Below are positions 1 to 11,989 of a stretch of 64,000 nucleotides of DNA, piece by piece. The stretch's first letter is position 1. Each line of letters begins with the position of its first letter. The notes beneath the pieces are model-generated. The model was given only the letters and a program-made list of their open reading frames with translations, was not told the DNA's origin and did not search any database. The translations under genes were made by a program, and so were the position numbers. Origin of the DNA: Chondrilla cf. caribensis (Eukaryota; Porifera; Demospongiae; Chondrillida; Chondrillidae); contig OZ026548.1 of NCBI GenBank assembly GCA_964020155.1, forward strand, positions 2,626,397 through 2,690,396. The letters are read 5' to 3'.

Positions 1-401
1 CGTACATTATAAGTAATCCATCCTTTATCAAGCAATTCACGAAGCTAATCAAGCAAATAGACTCGTGTGGTGTACAAGAGAGTTAAAAAGTTTAGAATAG
101 ACTTAGAAAGAAAAAGATAGAATATTTGCAGTTGCAAAGTTTAAGGGAGTGGGCATACCAATATTGTTATTTTCAATGGCCACAATTTACGTAGATAATT
201 GACAGTATCACTATTGCCCTATGTAGGAGAGAAATATCATGATGGCCACCTTTTCCACTAGGAGAACGATTCCAAGCTCACAAGTCCCTAAATACAAGGA
301 TTTTTCATGAATGTACATTTCCAGTGGTTGCTCTGTTCAGGTGTGTGTGTGTTTGGGCGAAGGGGGTTATGGCGTATGGGGTGTACATGTTCTCAACAAA
401 C

Positions 402-503
402 CTGGTTGGTAGCAAGTACATTAGCATCCATTTCTTCAACTAGTTCTCTCACAATGTTGAGATGTCCATGTCTTGAAGCATAATGAAGAGCAGTCCAACC
501 ATT
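402..503 (-). CDS. Gene A exon 13: array-type 34-codon ankyrin exon
   Basis: Encodes [19 protein letters not shown] and ends in LATNQ, phase 0, donor GTTTGT. It has no stop, so the gene continues off the left edge. Bases 1-401 are intron. Confidence 0.83.
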
Positions 504-2439
504 CTAAATGTGAGAATACAGATAATTCTATGCTTGGTTGAGATGATATTACAGTGTGATTCTTGTTGACTATACTATTGCTATAGTTGGGGAACATCTT
601 AAGGCTTTTCTAAATCAGCCTAAAACAGCCATTCTTGGAAAATTCAACGTGAAGTCATAAAATCTCTCTTCAGATAAACTAGCAGTAGCATCATTACCAC
701 CGTTCATTATCACCTAAGTGCATGTACAAGTGTCTCACATTACCTACTGGTAGACACATTCTTGCTTCCAATGTTCAATATAGAATTTGGGGGAGTCTCG
801 TTTTCAAAATTGGAAATGAAAATGGGTTTATAAATGTGGAATACTACTAGTACTGGTAAGGTAAAGTGCATCCATATTGCATGATAGGGCATGGGGTTCC
901 TAATTCCTAAATCATCAACAGCCCTTCTTGGAAAATTTAACATGCAGTTATTTGTGTCATAGTAGACAGGAAGATCAAAGGAAAAAAGTAGTTCATGAAA
1001 TCTCTACAGCACACTTGCAATTACAAATACAGCACACTTGCAATCAAGTCATTAACGATGCATCACCCTTTCCATTAACTGATGAGACCAATTTCCTGTC
1101 ACCACCAACATCAGCAACAGCGAACAATGGAGCAATAACAAAATTGCCATCCCATGACACAAGCTAGATATGTCTCTTCCACACGGGATGTGCAGCTATA
1201 CAGTGGAACCTGTATAATGCGGACACTTGGGGACCGGCAAGAAGTGTCCTGATTATAAAGGTGTCCTGATTTCCCAGGGCTGCCTATCACATTGCTAGAT
1301 TTTGGAGTTTACTTCATGAATTACTCAACACAATAATAATATACTGATATGCATGTTATATATGACAGGAAAAGTAGGTTTTCAAAAGTAATCAGTGATT
1401 AGGGACTGTTTAGGTCAATTGTGGAGCTTGATATGGCCTAGAAGTCCCGTGCGTGTATATTGTTCAAGTTAAAAAAAACCTCGTGGGGATGCCTGTTGAA
1501 GTTATTTACGCTCGTCCGATATAATATATATTCCCAAGCGTAACCGCAACAATGAATTTATATTGTAAATTTTATATTGCGCGAGAAGATAGCCAATTTC
1601 GGAACGCAGAGGATTGGAAATTGGGCTAGAATTCGAGCACAACAGCTTCGCCTAATGTAATAATTTCAGCGAAGTTTCTTTTAAACCTAAGAAAGACACC
1701 CAAGTAATTCGAGTGTGGGGGACGGTGGTTTTTAAAACGAATTACTTGTTTTCACGGTCCTGAGAAGTATCGAAAAAGATTGAGAGACGCTCTCGATAGA
1801 ATTGAACAATAACCAAGCTTTATATTTGATCGATATGTTTTTTTGCTTGACAATGCATTCTTGCCAGATTTAAGAATTATATTATTTAGCACTGTCCGGA
1901 ATATGCAGGTAATTTTACGAACCAATGATGTAACGGGACTGTAAATGGCTGTCCTGATTACGGAATACAGAGGTGTCCGGATTTTCAGATGCCTAAATAC
2001 CAGTTTTAAATGGAGAAAGATTCGGGACAATAGTTTAATGTCCGTTATATGCAGGTGTCCGCTTTTTCCAGAGTCCGGATTAACAGGTTCCACTGTACAG
2101 TCACACTTTCAATCAATCACCTCGGGCTGACGCCCTCGGTAATTAATTGGAATGTGTGACTGTATTAGCTGTACATCCTGTGTGGAAGGGACATAACTAA
2201 TACATAGAATAGAAATAGAAAGAAAATTTGCAGATGCAAGGTTTAAGGGAGTGGGTGTACCAATGTTGTTATTTTCGATGGCCATAATCTACGTACTAGA
2301 TATTTGACAGTACCCTATATAAGACAGAAATATAATGGTGGCCACCTTTTCCACCAGGAGAACGATTCCAAGCTCACAAGTCCCTGAATACAAGGATTTT
2401 TCTTACTATGAATGTACGATTCCAGCGGTTGTTCTGTTT

Positions 2440-2491
<52 letters not shown>

Positions 2492-2572
2492 ATGTGTGTG
2501 TGTGTGTGTGTGTACATGTGTGTGTGCGTGCGTGTGTGTGTGTGTGTGTGTATGTGTGTGTGTGTGTGTGTG

Positions 2573-2611
<39 letters not shown>

Positions 2612-3382
2612 TGTATGTGTGTGTCCATCTGTGGTGTGTATATACACACACACATGTATGGAAGGTTATTCTTAAAGAAGTGGCCATGAATGCATAATTA
2701 GAATGTCTGATATATGGAAGGATGTAGGGGTTAGGACTACTGTGTGCATTGTGTTAACAATACCTGTAGCTTGGCGGTCTCAGAATACAGAATATACACA
2801 TACACACAACAACTAACCTTCTTTCCATGATTAGGATTGAATCCACACTCTTCAATGAGGTACTTCACTACTGCTAGATGACCTTCCTGTGCAGCATAGT
2901 AGAGACAGGTGTTACCAGCATTGTCCAGATCAAACCTCCTATCTCCAAACTTTGGAATGAGGTATTTCACAATCTCCACATGACCACCAAATGCAGCAAG
3001 ATGGAGGGCATTGGATCCATTCTGACCATACAAGAGGAAAAGATGAAAAAGAACAAGATGGAGTGCATTCAGTTGGTCCTATCCATCCATACAAATAATT
3101 TCACTTTATTTACTTATCTATTAAATTTAATTTCAGTGCTATCTAACAATTTGAGAGCATACACACAACTATTGTTTGCATGAACACACATATGGATGCA
3201 CATACATTCTCAATGCACAATATGTCCATGAATATATATATACTCTAGCGAGGGGACTCACAGTGTGCGTGTGTGTACTGGTGTGGTTGTTCGTGTACAT
3301 GAACATTTGAACATTTGATAGTGTTAAATACATAAATTTGCTAGTGTTAGTGTTAAATGTATAAATACTTCCGACACCTCTG

Positions 3383-3449
<67 letters not shown>

Positions 3450-6400
3450 ACACCACACACGCAAACACACACACAGACACACACTTAAACAGAGCAACCA
3501 CTGGAATTGTACATTCATCGTAAGAAAAATCCATGTGAGCTTGGAATCGCAGTGCGCAGGTGTGGTTGTTCGTGTACATGAACAAGCAGTAAGTTGACAT
3601 TTCTCTTCATATGAGAAGCCACGTTTGATGACATGCTACAGCTATCGATGGCTTAAATTCAGTACATGGCACAAATGAAAGCATTTAATCCATGAGACCA
3701 GAACTATGAATGGGGATGTTGATTATGGACATAATATGCACATTTACACCACATATACTCATACAGACCACCAAACATACATGTAAGCATACATCCATTG
3801 CTAAACATCATTTAAAGTACACATACAAGTACACACATTCACACATACATGTACAAATGTAATTATCATTAACCTGCGTGGTATGTTACATGGGCAGATC
3901 AAAGTACAGTGTGCAATTATCCACACTATTTGCATACTACACTTGCTGTTCCACACTTGTAAATGTTATTGACAAAAGTCAATTAATTGCCTAGCAACTT
4001 ATTGTTAGGTATCTTACTATAATTCACAGGGTCTCTGTTTGTTTGTTTGTTTGTTTACGAACTCTTCTGACAGTTCACATCTGATCGACGCCAAATTTGC
4101 CAGACGTCCTCATGATCAGTGCCACCCGTGAAGTATACTAAGGGGGTTGGCGTTTTGCTTTAGGCCTTTCTTCTAGAATTCGAATGAAACCATACTATCC
4201 GCCGTACTTGAAAGGTGCCATTTTCATGACATGTTTATGGACAAATACGCCCTTAGGGCGGGTAATTCATACTTGTAATAACAATGCTGGGTGAGAGTTA
4301 GTTATAATTATATTATTTTATACAAAAACATACCACATAATAACTGAAGTATCTCATCCATACCATTCATGACCATGTCCATGGCAGTCATATGTACTTT
4401 GGAATTACACACATGTAAACTAATACAAATACACCAATATGATACAATGTACTCGGATTCAAAAAAAAATTATTGCAACATTATTGCCATGAAAGTATAA
4501 TGTTAGACTGGATCCATATTGCATGATGGGGTATGGGGTGTACATGTTCTAAACAAACCTGTGTGGTAGCAAGTGCATTAGCATCCATTTCCTCAACTAG
4601 TTCTCTCACAACGTGGAGATGTCCATATCTTGAAGCATGATGAAGAGCAGTACAACCATCCTGAAGGTGAGAATACAGACAATTCAATCGATAGTTGGGT
4701 CTATACTTGTGGACTATCTAATCTGTCTATTCCCCATGTACCTTGCTGAAAGGTGGTACAACTATTAGATGGTGCAGTGAACAAACTCATACCTCTGAAC
4801 ACTGCTGTATGTCCAAGCCATGTTCCTTAACAAGCCAGTTAACCAAGTCAATGCTTCCTCCAATTGCAGATTTGTGTAGTAGGGTCTCACCATTCTGTAG
4901 AAATGATAATAGTCATAGTACACTAACATGGGGATAAAATGAAACGAGGCAAATCCTAGTGGGATGAAATGAATATGAAATATTGCTGACGTAGAAATGC
5001 ATGACAAAAGGTGGCTTACCATTCATCACAACAAACAGGAACAAATCACACCACAACCATCTTATCCCCATTCTCCATATTGTGATACATGTGAGTAGTC
5101 TATCTTCATTGTCAACTTCACTAGACAGTAAGTTTCACAGAATTAATTTTGCGGAAAATGGGGAGTGGTGGGATGTACCAGGTGTAGACCTGTCAACAAT
5201 GTGAGCCCAGAGAATTGTTGAGTGTGGTGGCATTATTACCTTTGGTCAGTTTGGACTATGACATATATACACAGTTGTAATGTTCCCTTAAACCATTTAT
5301 AGGACTTGTGTATGTCCACACTTACTTTATTCTTAGCCTTCAAGTCACAGTTGTACTTGTCAAACAAATGCTTCACTAGAGAAAAATGGCCATGGTCAGC
5401 TGCACGAGTCACAGGTCTATGAACTTTTTCCTAAGATTAAGAAAATTATGATATTGTGTAATCAATAGAGAATCACTGTATTAGAAGTAATACATATACC
5501 AACTCTATTAGGTCTCATGTACTGGAAATAAACAGTCAGCCTCAAACATGGCCTGTGAAGTTCTGGAGGTTTCGTTCTTGCTGATTTTCAAAGTCACAAT
5601 TACTGCTGAAATAGATTACCACACATGAAACACAATGTATTCTGCAGAGGGTCTATGTTGCAGGTTGATGGGAATAAATACCATTGTAGCGAATGTGCTA
5701 ATAGATGATTAATTAATAGGGTACATTAAGATGTATATGCTCACATACACTGGGGTTTACTGGGTATAAACCCACAGTGACTTCTTTGAAATAGTTAGAA
5801 AATGGCCATAGAACAGGATAAATTACATTAGACATTAATAAAACACAGAAAGGGCATAGCAACATAGGGTATTCCATTGCCATGAAAGGCACAAAGTTAA
5901 TGATTTTTTTTCATAGCAAGACTAATGTTGTAGACTGCAAGACACATTCAGAACCCATGCATTTACCTATATTAAAAAAGAAATCCTCGGAATGCTTCTC
6001 CTTAGAGTCAATATTTGAATGAAAAAATATAATATGCAGCATGGTTATTATATTTCGTTATGGCCTGCCATTTATATTGGAGAAAATTTCATGTCATAGG
6101 CACTTCAGAGTAATAACTCACCTTGTTCCATGCATTGGGAGATAGACTGAACTGTTCCACCATTCTGTCAAATAGGTCAATGTTACCAGTACTGGCGATA
6201 GAGAACAGCACACTTTCTCCAAACTACAAAAAGAATGATTTGTGATGATCATGACTTAAAAGATGCTGCTGCACATAGTACCAGCTAAAAACCAACCTTG
6301 TCAGTAACTGGTTGGAGTTTACATTCATCCAAGAGCCAGAGGAAAAGTGAGGCATTACCACTTGTGGCTGCTGCAAACAACAGATTTAGTCCATCCTTAT

Positions 6401-9400
6401 AATGGATAGAAACAGAGAAATTAATCATTTAATGCAGTACACTAAGTGCTCGATTCAGTTTAACTTGGTATTTGTTGAAGTTTATTTGAACTTCTGCTTT
6501 GAAACTATATCATAGATGCTTCAATTTTCTATTTCCATTAATACTTATAGTCCATACTTTCCTTTTATGGAAAAAAAATTCATATTCATAGGATAAAGTA
6601 TTTCCCAACTCCATCACTTCTGCACATGAATGTTTTGGAAGCTTAGCAATAAACAACTTCTATTTAGTGTGAATTACGAATTATAACAATAATCACAATA
6701 ACTTTATAAACTGAAACCTGACAGTTCTTTTTATACCCTGCTAGCTGTCCTCCTTGTGGGTACAATGTTGCTGTTTGTAAGCTAAATTTCTGTTGCATAG
6801 ATGTGAGTGTACTAATTATTATGACATTATTAAAGGTTACAACTAATGCCAATTGAAACAGCAACATCTGATTCATTCTGGCAATCCAAAAATACTGTCA
6901 TCCATGCAGAGCTAAGGACACACAGAATGTACAAAATACCCATCCACCCAATGAGTGTAGCAATAGCTCACCTCAGTAACAGTTTCAATACTACACTGCA
7001 CCTCTTCTATCAGGTATTTCACAATATCAATCTGACCTCCTCTTGCAGCAGCAAATAATGGAGTCCATTTGTACTAATCAAAGACAGATATGAAGGTAGT
7101 TGTTGTAAATTAGTGTGTGATATTGACCGATGTCAAGTACTTCCAATATACTATATTATCGCCCGATGACGTCATACATCAAAGAGACCGGTATGCCGGT
7201 ATACAGGTTACCAGCACTGCAGTAACCTGCAAGCGCCCCCTAAAACCTAGCAACGCGACCGCACAATTATCACATCAATCAACACTTTGGAAGACCATTG
7301 TCAATCAATCAATCAGTTTCGTACTGGTGTACAACGTACAACTTTCTTCATTGGCTTGATTTGTTTTGGTGTTTTCATGGTGAGGTGCCCTGAACCCCTA
7401 ACGCTTCCTAATTTCGGACACTTAGGATTGTTGCGAAACTGTTCTCTTCGCGAATCGGCCGTTTTTTGGATCAAGTTTAGTGTCAAACTGATCCTCAATC
7501 TACGAAACAACGTTTAAAGATTGGGATAAATTTAACCGATTATCGTACTAGATGTTCCAAAGTAGAAAGCGTCCAGAATTGGGGCACCACACCATACTCG
7601 TTTTTGGGACTCGTCATCTTCCACGTCGAAATCAAATCGCTTAGGCAATAGCTAGTGGTTGGCTTTCCTCACTGCTGGAAGGCTGCTAATGCTTATAATA
7701 GACCATTTTCTTGAAAGAGAAACAAAATTACTGGAAATATCGAAACGAAGGGAAGAAAAGTATTTGATACGGCGTATTTTCCTAGGCGGCTATTTTGCGA
7801 TAAGCCACTTACTACACGCTCTCTCTGCCATATTGCTTTGTTTACTGCACTCGCCCTCGGGCGCTTCGCGCCCTCGGGTCTCGAGCAGTAAACGCAATAC
7901 GGCACAGAGAACGTGTAGTAACTAGTACATATTGAGTCAATAATATGTAATATGACTATTAATATAATAAACTGAACTAACTGAACCATTATAATATAAT
8001 AATTATTGTATACATTTGTGTGATAATCATAGACAGCAATGCAAAACAGATAAGATGTGATCAAGTGGAATATAATAATGAATATTTTGAATACATTGGA
8101 TTGTGGTATAATATACGGTATGTGACAGAAAAAAGTTAACATGCTACGGACATTCTACGTCTTAACGTACAGATAGAATGCAAGTCCGGGCGTAGCAATA
8201 AAAAGGTACGGATATAATTACGGGCATAGTTACTAATATGTACGGATGTAAATACGGGCGTAGCAAAGAGAATGTACACGTTGTTATGGACACTGGAAAG
8301 AGGGTTGTTTGGCTAGGTGACATATTATGGAAAAGATTCCGTGGATATCACTACCCGAAGAAATTTCTGTGGCTATACCTAATGAAGATTTACCTTTCCC
8401 TTCACATTAGGGTCACAGTGGTAGGTGTTTAGTAACTCTTGTAGGACTTCCATGTGTCCATTGTAAGCAGCAAAATGTACTGCTGTCCAACCATACTAAA
8501 GAATGATTAAAGGGCCACTGACATGAAAAAACAAGTTGGCCTCATATCACTTTGTTCAGTAAGTAAATACCCGTGGCGGTGTTAAAAATCGCCGTTCTTA
8601 TCTTAAACGCGAGAAATTTGCAGTTTTTGCCTACAAAATCGCCGAAAAATCGGCCATTTTGAAATACGCGTAATGACGTCACAAGAGGAATCACTAACAA
8701 CGTTCGCAATACAATTTAATAGTGATTTCCGCTGATTTTGCGACGATTTAACTCTAAATTCGATAAGTATAGTATTATTTCCGAATGCCTTGACGATGTG
8801 TTGCTGCTGGATGCGATAGCAAAGCTGCAGAGTGAGATTAGCCTTCATAAAGTCCCAAATTATCTGTTGTACTAATGCCCAACTGCTTGAAAAAGGATAT
8901 TTCTCACTCTGATTATCAAATACCTCCATTGCTATTCAGCATAAACGTCCTTTCAAGTCAGAAGCAATTGCCAAACATCACACATCCTCAATTCAATTCA
9001 TAGAAATGATGTTTTAAACAAATTTATATCAATGTAGTAATATATGCACCATAATATTACAATATACAGCTCAAATTAAAATATTATAAAGGCAATTGCA
9101 ACATAGTGGTCAGATGGGAATTCAATTCTAATGTAATCTACAGCACATGATGATAACATGCCTGACTTGAATTCCTTTCCAGATATTCCCAGCACAATCT
9201 TGCCAGTTGGCTGTGAGCCATGTAACATAGTGTCCACATATGATAAACTACTGGTTAGAATGAAATCCACACATCCACATGTAGGTGAGTATAAGTATAA
9301 GAGTATAATAATGGAGACAATAAAATCGTGTGTAGGTCCATTGGTTCCACTGTTTTTGCGATACTGCTGGTGCATTTGCAAGGCAACTGCTTGCAGCACC

Positions 9401-11989
9401 CATCTGTTCAGGCAAACTAATCTGAAACCCTCATGATCTGTGACACAGTATTCTGAACATCCATTCCTCTTAGATTCCCTTCTGCCTCGGGAATTTCCTG
9501 ACGGCATACACTCTCGCTAATAGTTGGGATACATTCGCGCGTTCCACATAAAAATAATTATACCGTTTTCAGTTATAAACGATAGCAGAGACCGAAATAA
9601 CGCTCTACGATTCGTGCGCATACCAGGTAGTGTCAGCCAGTCTTTAAACCGCCTCTCCTTGGTCCTCTTCTAAGGCATTTTCTGCCCCGGATTGGTCAAT
9701 TGCCGCGACGTGCTCGAACAGATAAGGCTCCATCTCAAGAGCTGCAAAAAGACTGGAATCATCTTCTTCGTCCTCAATATAATCCCCTTTCTCTTAAGAA
9801 GTATTCGTTTTGCCTTCGTTGTTGGAATAAAGGCCATTAGAGTCGCTTAACTCGTTCTCCGAAAGACCTGCAGATATCTACCGTTCCTCTTGTGACGTCA
9901 CGAAATATGGACGATATGACGTAATATAGCGTAATCGGTTATTTAATCCTCGATTACTCCCCACCCAGATGACAGGAGCGAATTTGAACTTCACCATTGG
10001 TGTTTTCCAACTATAAGGGGTAATTTCAGGCTAACTTATTTTTTCATGTCAGTGGCCCTTTAAGACATACGTATTATGCCTACATGTACACAAAACTGAA
10101 CTCAATTTATTTCGATAACAATATTAAACAGGTCAATTATTCAGTGAACTAAATAATAGTAACACTTCAAGGAAAATAATATATATTGTTGAGGTATATT
10201 CACTCAAAAGAACCTTCATTAGTAGTCATGATGATATTATTATGTGGGACACCCTCAGTTAATACACTGCAGCTCTCCACAAATGATACCACTGTTTGCT
10301 TATTCATAATTAATGTGTCACAGGATTGTGTGGGTGATAAAAAATCCATGTGCATAACTCTAGATTGGTATATCTGTATGTGGATGGTTTTGAAGCAATG
10401 AAACATGAAGGTGCTACTATCTGGAGATGACTGATAATGGAGAGCTAACAGTGAAAGGAGCTTAGGAGCATCTATTCTTACTAGCCCAAGACTAAAATAA
10501 AGTAGTTCAACATTTATTTTATGCTAATAAAAGTAAAAATTGGAAACAGATAGTCTAAGAGTGAACAACCTGAATGTACATACCTCATTCATGACTAGTG
10601 GAATAATCTGTGAGGATTCTGAAGCAATTTCTTCCAAAGTTGTCAGATCGCCAGTTGCAGCTGAAGTAAGAATGGCTGTCTGCACCTAGTACATGTGAGC
10701 AGACACAAACAGAGTGAACGCATGATCCATAGTTAGCAAAAATCAACTTGTAAAGGTCACCTGATCAGTTGGATCAAGACATGGCTGAGGTTTTATCATT
10801 TCTCTGAATAACCTGCAGGTAAAGGATTGAAAATGGTTCAATGAACTCATTCTGAAGAAAATTCACCCCCCCAGCCACTACTAACTCTGAAGAAATCTGT
10901 ATTATTTCTTCTTGGGGGATTTCTTTCTCATATTTTATTGTAGCTTTGCAGTGGTATTCATACAGCAGCAACTGCAGTGGGAATATAACATTAAAATTGT
11001 ACACAGACTAGCACTGGCAGCAAGTTATAGACGATATTATGGCATTGTAGACATATAGAAATTATAATACATATTGTTAATTGAAAGTCTAATTATATTT
11101 AGATATGTGACTACATGCAGTGCATGAGTGCGCATCTCACCATGCGATTCAAGTGCTCATACAATTGTGTACTTTGTGGACGCTTCTTTGAGTCATCTTC
11201 CAAACAGAGAGTAACAAGTGGCTTTAATGGATGGTCCTGTGGCAATTTGGAGAGATCATCATCACGGCGAAGAACCTCCTTCATGGACCCGATGTTGACT
11301 GGAGAGACAACAGGCGACTGCTGGGTAGCCACTTCTAGCATCAAAACGCCAACAGAGAAGGTATCAATTTTTTCGTTGTATCGACAGTCTTGTCGAAGCA
11401 CTTCGGGTGGCATATAGGTAATCGCTCCCGGACCAAGCGAGTTGAAATACACCGCGTTGTGATCTTTCAGTCGAGACTGACCGAGGTCACCAATCTTGAC
11501 AGCGCCATCCTCGGTGATCATGATATTTTTGTCGTTAAGCTCTCCATGAACGATTGGCTGTGGAAGAGAGTGAAGGTAGCGAAGACCTCTAACGATGGAC
11601 AGACAAATTTCAATCGTTTTTTGTCGACTAAGCTTCTCTTTATTTCTCAGCAGGTACTCCCGAAGGTTTTCCTTCATCCTTTCGATTACAAAAATCGGTT
11701 TACCGGTTTCTTCATCGTGATAAGCGCCGTAGAACTTGACGATGTTAGGATGGTTGGCCTTTTCGAGGAGCTGACATTCTCGATGAAAGCTGCTTATGAG
11801 ATTCTCGTCGGTTCCTTCTGCTTCAAGAAGTAATTTGTGAACTTTTTTCACGGCTACCGGCTGACCGTTTAGTTCTCCATCATACACAGTCCCCGATGTG
11901 CCTCGATTAATCTCTCTTCCGATGGTCAATGTACCTGGCTTCGGTGGGAAAAGACTATCCAATGCTATACGAGGGTGGGAGGCAGCCAT
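402..11989 (-). CDS. Gene A: kinase-ankyrin protein, 5' part of gene (3' end outside window)
   Basis: Thirteen exons are visible on the minus strand, in order: 11141-11989, 10886-10971, 10761-10812, 10584-10685, 8394-8495, 6972-7073, 6297-6395, 6122-6223, 5326-5430, 4793-4894, 4559-4660, 2818-3021, 402-503. Together they give 703 codons in one frame. All have GT donors and AG acceptors, and only the second intron is not phase 0. The product has an N-terminal protein kinase domain (residues about 1-283), a linker of 46 residues, then ankyrin repeats. Every exon has a counterpart in gene B. By comparison with B, the missing 3' part should encode more ankyrin repeats, ZU5 and a death fold. The architecture resembles RIPK4/ANKK1 at the N-terminus. 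The catalytic Asp is Glu here (see findings). Exon structure is inferred by eye; transcription is not shown. Confidence 0.8.
1165..2199. mobile_element. Palindromic MITE interrupted by a pogo-like element
   Basis: The ends at 1165-1203 and 2159-2199 are inverted copies of each other (core TTCCACACGGGATGTGCAGC on the left). After removing bases 1201-2097, the remainder is a hairpin-like element of about 138 bp. An uninterrupted copy of it lies at 39616-39748. It sits in an intron of gene A. Confidence 0.75.
1201..2095. mobile_element. pogo/Tigger-like non-autonomous DNA transposon, 895 bp
   Basis: Terminal inverted repeats begin CAGTGGAACCTGT and end with its complement, ACAGGTTCCACTG. It is flanked by TA at 1199-1200 and 2096-2097. 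Inverted matches continue past the tip (TAAT.CGGAC). There is no transposase-like reading frame. The empty site is seen in the paralogous MITE at 39.6 kb, which supports the TA target duplication. Confidence 0.8.
2442..2610. repeat. (GT)n microsatellite, imperfect
   Basis: About 170 bp of GT dinucleotides with scattered interruptions, in an intron of gene A. The long Val-Cys or Thr-His frames across it are artefacts. Confidence 0.97.
2818..3021 (-). CDS. Gene A exon 12: array-type 68-codon double ankyrin exon
   Basis: Encodes two ankyrin repeats ([19 protein letters not shown], then [19 protein letters not shown]), phase 0, donor GTTAGT. It belongs to the recurrent 68-codon exon class found nine times in the window. 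Confidence 0.87.
3386..3443. repeat. (CA)n microsatellite
   Basis: About 58 bp of nearly pure CA repeat in the intron between exons 11 and 12 of gene A. Confidence 0.97.
4559..4660 (-). CDS. Gene A exon 11: array-type 34-codon ankyrin exon
   Basis: Encodes [19 protein letters not shown] and ends in LATTQ, phase 0, donor GTTTGT. It belongs to the recurrent 34-codon exon class found seven times in the window. Confidence 0.85.
4793..4894 (-). CDS. Gene A exon 10: ankyrin repeat
   Basis: 34 codons with [19 protein letters not shown], phase 0, donor GTATGA. Paralogue: 42452-42553. It is the last exon before the amplified 34/68 array. Confidence 0.82.
5326..5430 (-). CDS. Gene A exon 9: ankyrin repeat (35 codons)
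   Basis: Encodes [20 protein letters not shown], phase 0, with consensus donor GTAAGT. Paralogue: 43747-43851. Confidence 0.82.
6122..6223 (-). CDS. Gene A exon 8: ankyrin repeat
   Basis: 34 codons with FGESVLFSIASTGNIDLFD, phase 0, donor GTGAGT. Paralogue: 44561-44662. Confidence 0.82.
6297..6395 (-). CDS. Gene A exon 7: ankyrin repeat (33 codons)
   Basis: Encodes [19 protein letters not shown], a divergent ankyrin repeat, phase 0. Donor is GTTGGT. Paralogue: 44735-44833, same length. Confidence 0.82.
6972..7073 (-). CDS. Gene A exon 6: ankyrin repeat
   Basis: 34 codons reading [19 protein letters not shown], phase 0, donor GTGAGC. Paralogue: 45700-45801. Confidence 0.85.
7158..7930. mobile_element. 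Insertion of about 770 bp in gene A intron, ending in a hairpin
   Basis: The intron sequence left of 7158 and right of 7930 is contiguous in gene B near 45890-45897, so this segment was inserted in A or lost from B. Its right end (7808-7926) is an imperfect palindrome: arms of about 38 bp around TACTACACG...GTTTACTGC and a central CCCTCGGGCG...CGCCCTCGGG hairpin. No transposase was seen, and the left terminus is uncertain. Confidence 0.55.
8167..8273. repeat. Short minisatellite, three units of 34-39 bp
   Basis: Three consecutive imperfect units begin GTACGGAT or GTACAGAT and contain CGGGCGTAGCAA. They lie in the intron between exons 6 and 5 of gene A. Confidence 0.6.
8394..8495 (-). CDS. 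Gene A exon 5: ankyrin repeat
   Basis: 34 codons, one full ankyrin repeat ([19 protein letters not shown]), phase 0 at both ends, donor GTAAAT. Paralogue: 47513-47614. A TTAA-flanked transposon begins only 15 bases upstream of its acceptor, at 8511. Confidence 0.85.
9076..9510 (-). pseudogene. P2X7-intracellular-domain-like coding fragment inside the TTAA element
   Basis: The minus frame contains FRLVCLNRWVLQAVALQM, close in pattern to the cysteine motif (C-L-N-x-W-V-L) of the P2X7 intracellular-type domain, which is widespread in invertebrate genomes. After that motif the frame loses resemblance, as expected for a spliced or decayed fragment. Similarity was judged from memory of the family pattern only. 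Confidence 0.4.
9655..9790 (-). pseudogene. Possible companion coding fragment (acidic EPYLFE segment)
   Basis: The minus frame reads DDSSLFAALEMEPYLFEHV and runs to a stop near 9657 through an acidic tail. Proteins with P2X7-like C-termini in invertebrates often carry a similar xPYxFEP segment upstream of the Cys motif. The order here (upstream of the 9.1-9.5 kb fragment on the minus strand) fits that, but the link is weak. Confidence 0.3.
10584..10685 (-). CDS. Gene A exon 4: divergent first ankyrin-like repeat
   Basis: 34 codons, phase 0 at both ends, with acceptor CTAG and donor GTATGT. It contains [17 protein letters not shown], the helix-turn-helix pattern of an ankyrin repeat without the TPLH signature. 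Paralogue: 48196-48297. Confidence 0.78.
10761..10812 (-). CDS. Gene A exon 3: linker
   Basis: 52 nt reading [17 protein letters not shown], between acceptor CTGCAG and donor GTGACC. It restores phase 0. The counterpart in gene B is 48374-48425, and the core KPQPCLD is identical. Confidence 0.7.
10886..10971 (-). CDS. Gene A exon 2: post-kinase linker
   Basis: 86 nt starting [10 protein letters not shown] after acceptor CTGCAG. The only donor that keeps frame with exon 3 in both paralogues is GTTAGT at 10880-10885, which leaves phase 2. Gene B has the same exon at 48503-48588. No known domain; it is a charged linker. Confidence 0.7.
11141..11989 (-). CDS. Gene A exon 1: TKL/RIPK-like protein kinase domain
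   Basis: This single exon encodes 283 residues. I chose the ATG at 11989 because the peptide after it (MAASHPRI) aligns with the gene B start (MAGVHPRI). An upstream in-frame ATG at 12040 adds 17 residues with no counterpart in B. Visible kinase features: glycine loop GTSGTV (about residue 26), VAVKK lysine, helix C glutamate in FHREC, catalytic loop HGELNDKN, DLG in place of DFG, PPE in place of APE, and an arginine near the end (KKRPQS). The catalytic Asp of H-G-D is Glu (GAG), so catalysis may be impaired. The donor follows NRM at 11141 as GTGAGA. Tyrosine-kinase-like family, closest in style to RIP or IRAK kinases; the substrate is unknown. Confidence 0.9.

Larger units (their letters stand above)
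8511..10059. mobile_element. TTAA-flanked TIR element, 1.55 kb (piggyBac-type target site)
   Basis: The ends are inverted: AGGGCCACTGACATGAAAAA on the left and the complement ending CATGTCAGTGGCCCT on the right. TTAA flanks both sides (8507-8510 and 10060-10063), the target-site signature of piggyBac-like transposition. Gene B lacks it at the matching intron position. The interior carries minus-strand coding traces resembling a P2X7-like intracellular domain but no recognisable transposase, so it is non-autonomous or has captured a gene fragment. Confidence 0.8.

Noticed and set aside
2335..2697. Long Val-Cys or Thr-His reading frames on both strands
   Set aside because: They are translations of (GT)n/(CA)n microsatellites. 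The same applies at 3.4, 12.8, 30.8-31.1, 35.1, 37.8, 39.8, 41.0, 55.2, 58.1 and 59.8 kb.
8603..8929. 108-codon minus-strand frame in the TTAA element as a transposase
   Set aside because: No DDE-type motif or similarity to piggyBac transposase can be seen, and it is far too short.
10867..10885. Longer form of gene A exon 2 ending at the run of seven G (donor GTGAAT)
   Set aside because: It breaks the frame with exon 3, and gene B lacks an equivalent donor. GTTAGT at 10880-10885 works in both genes.
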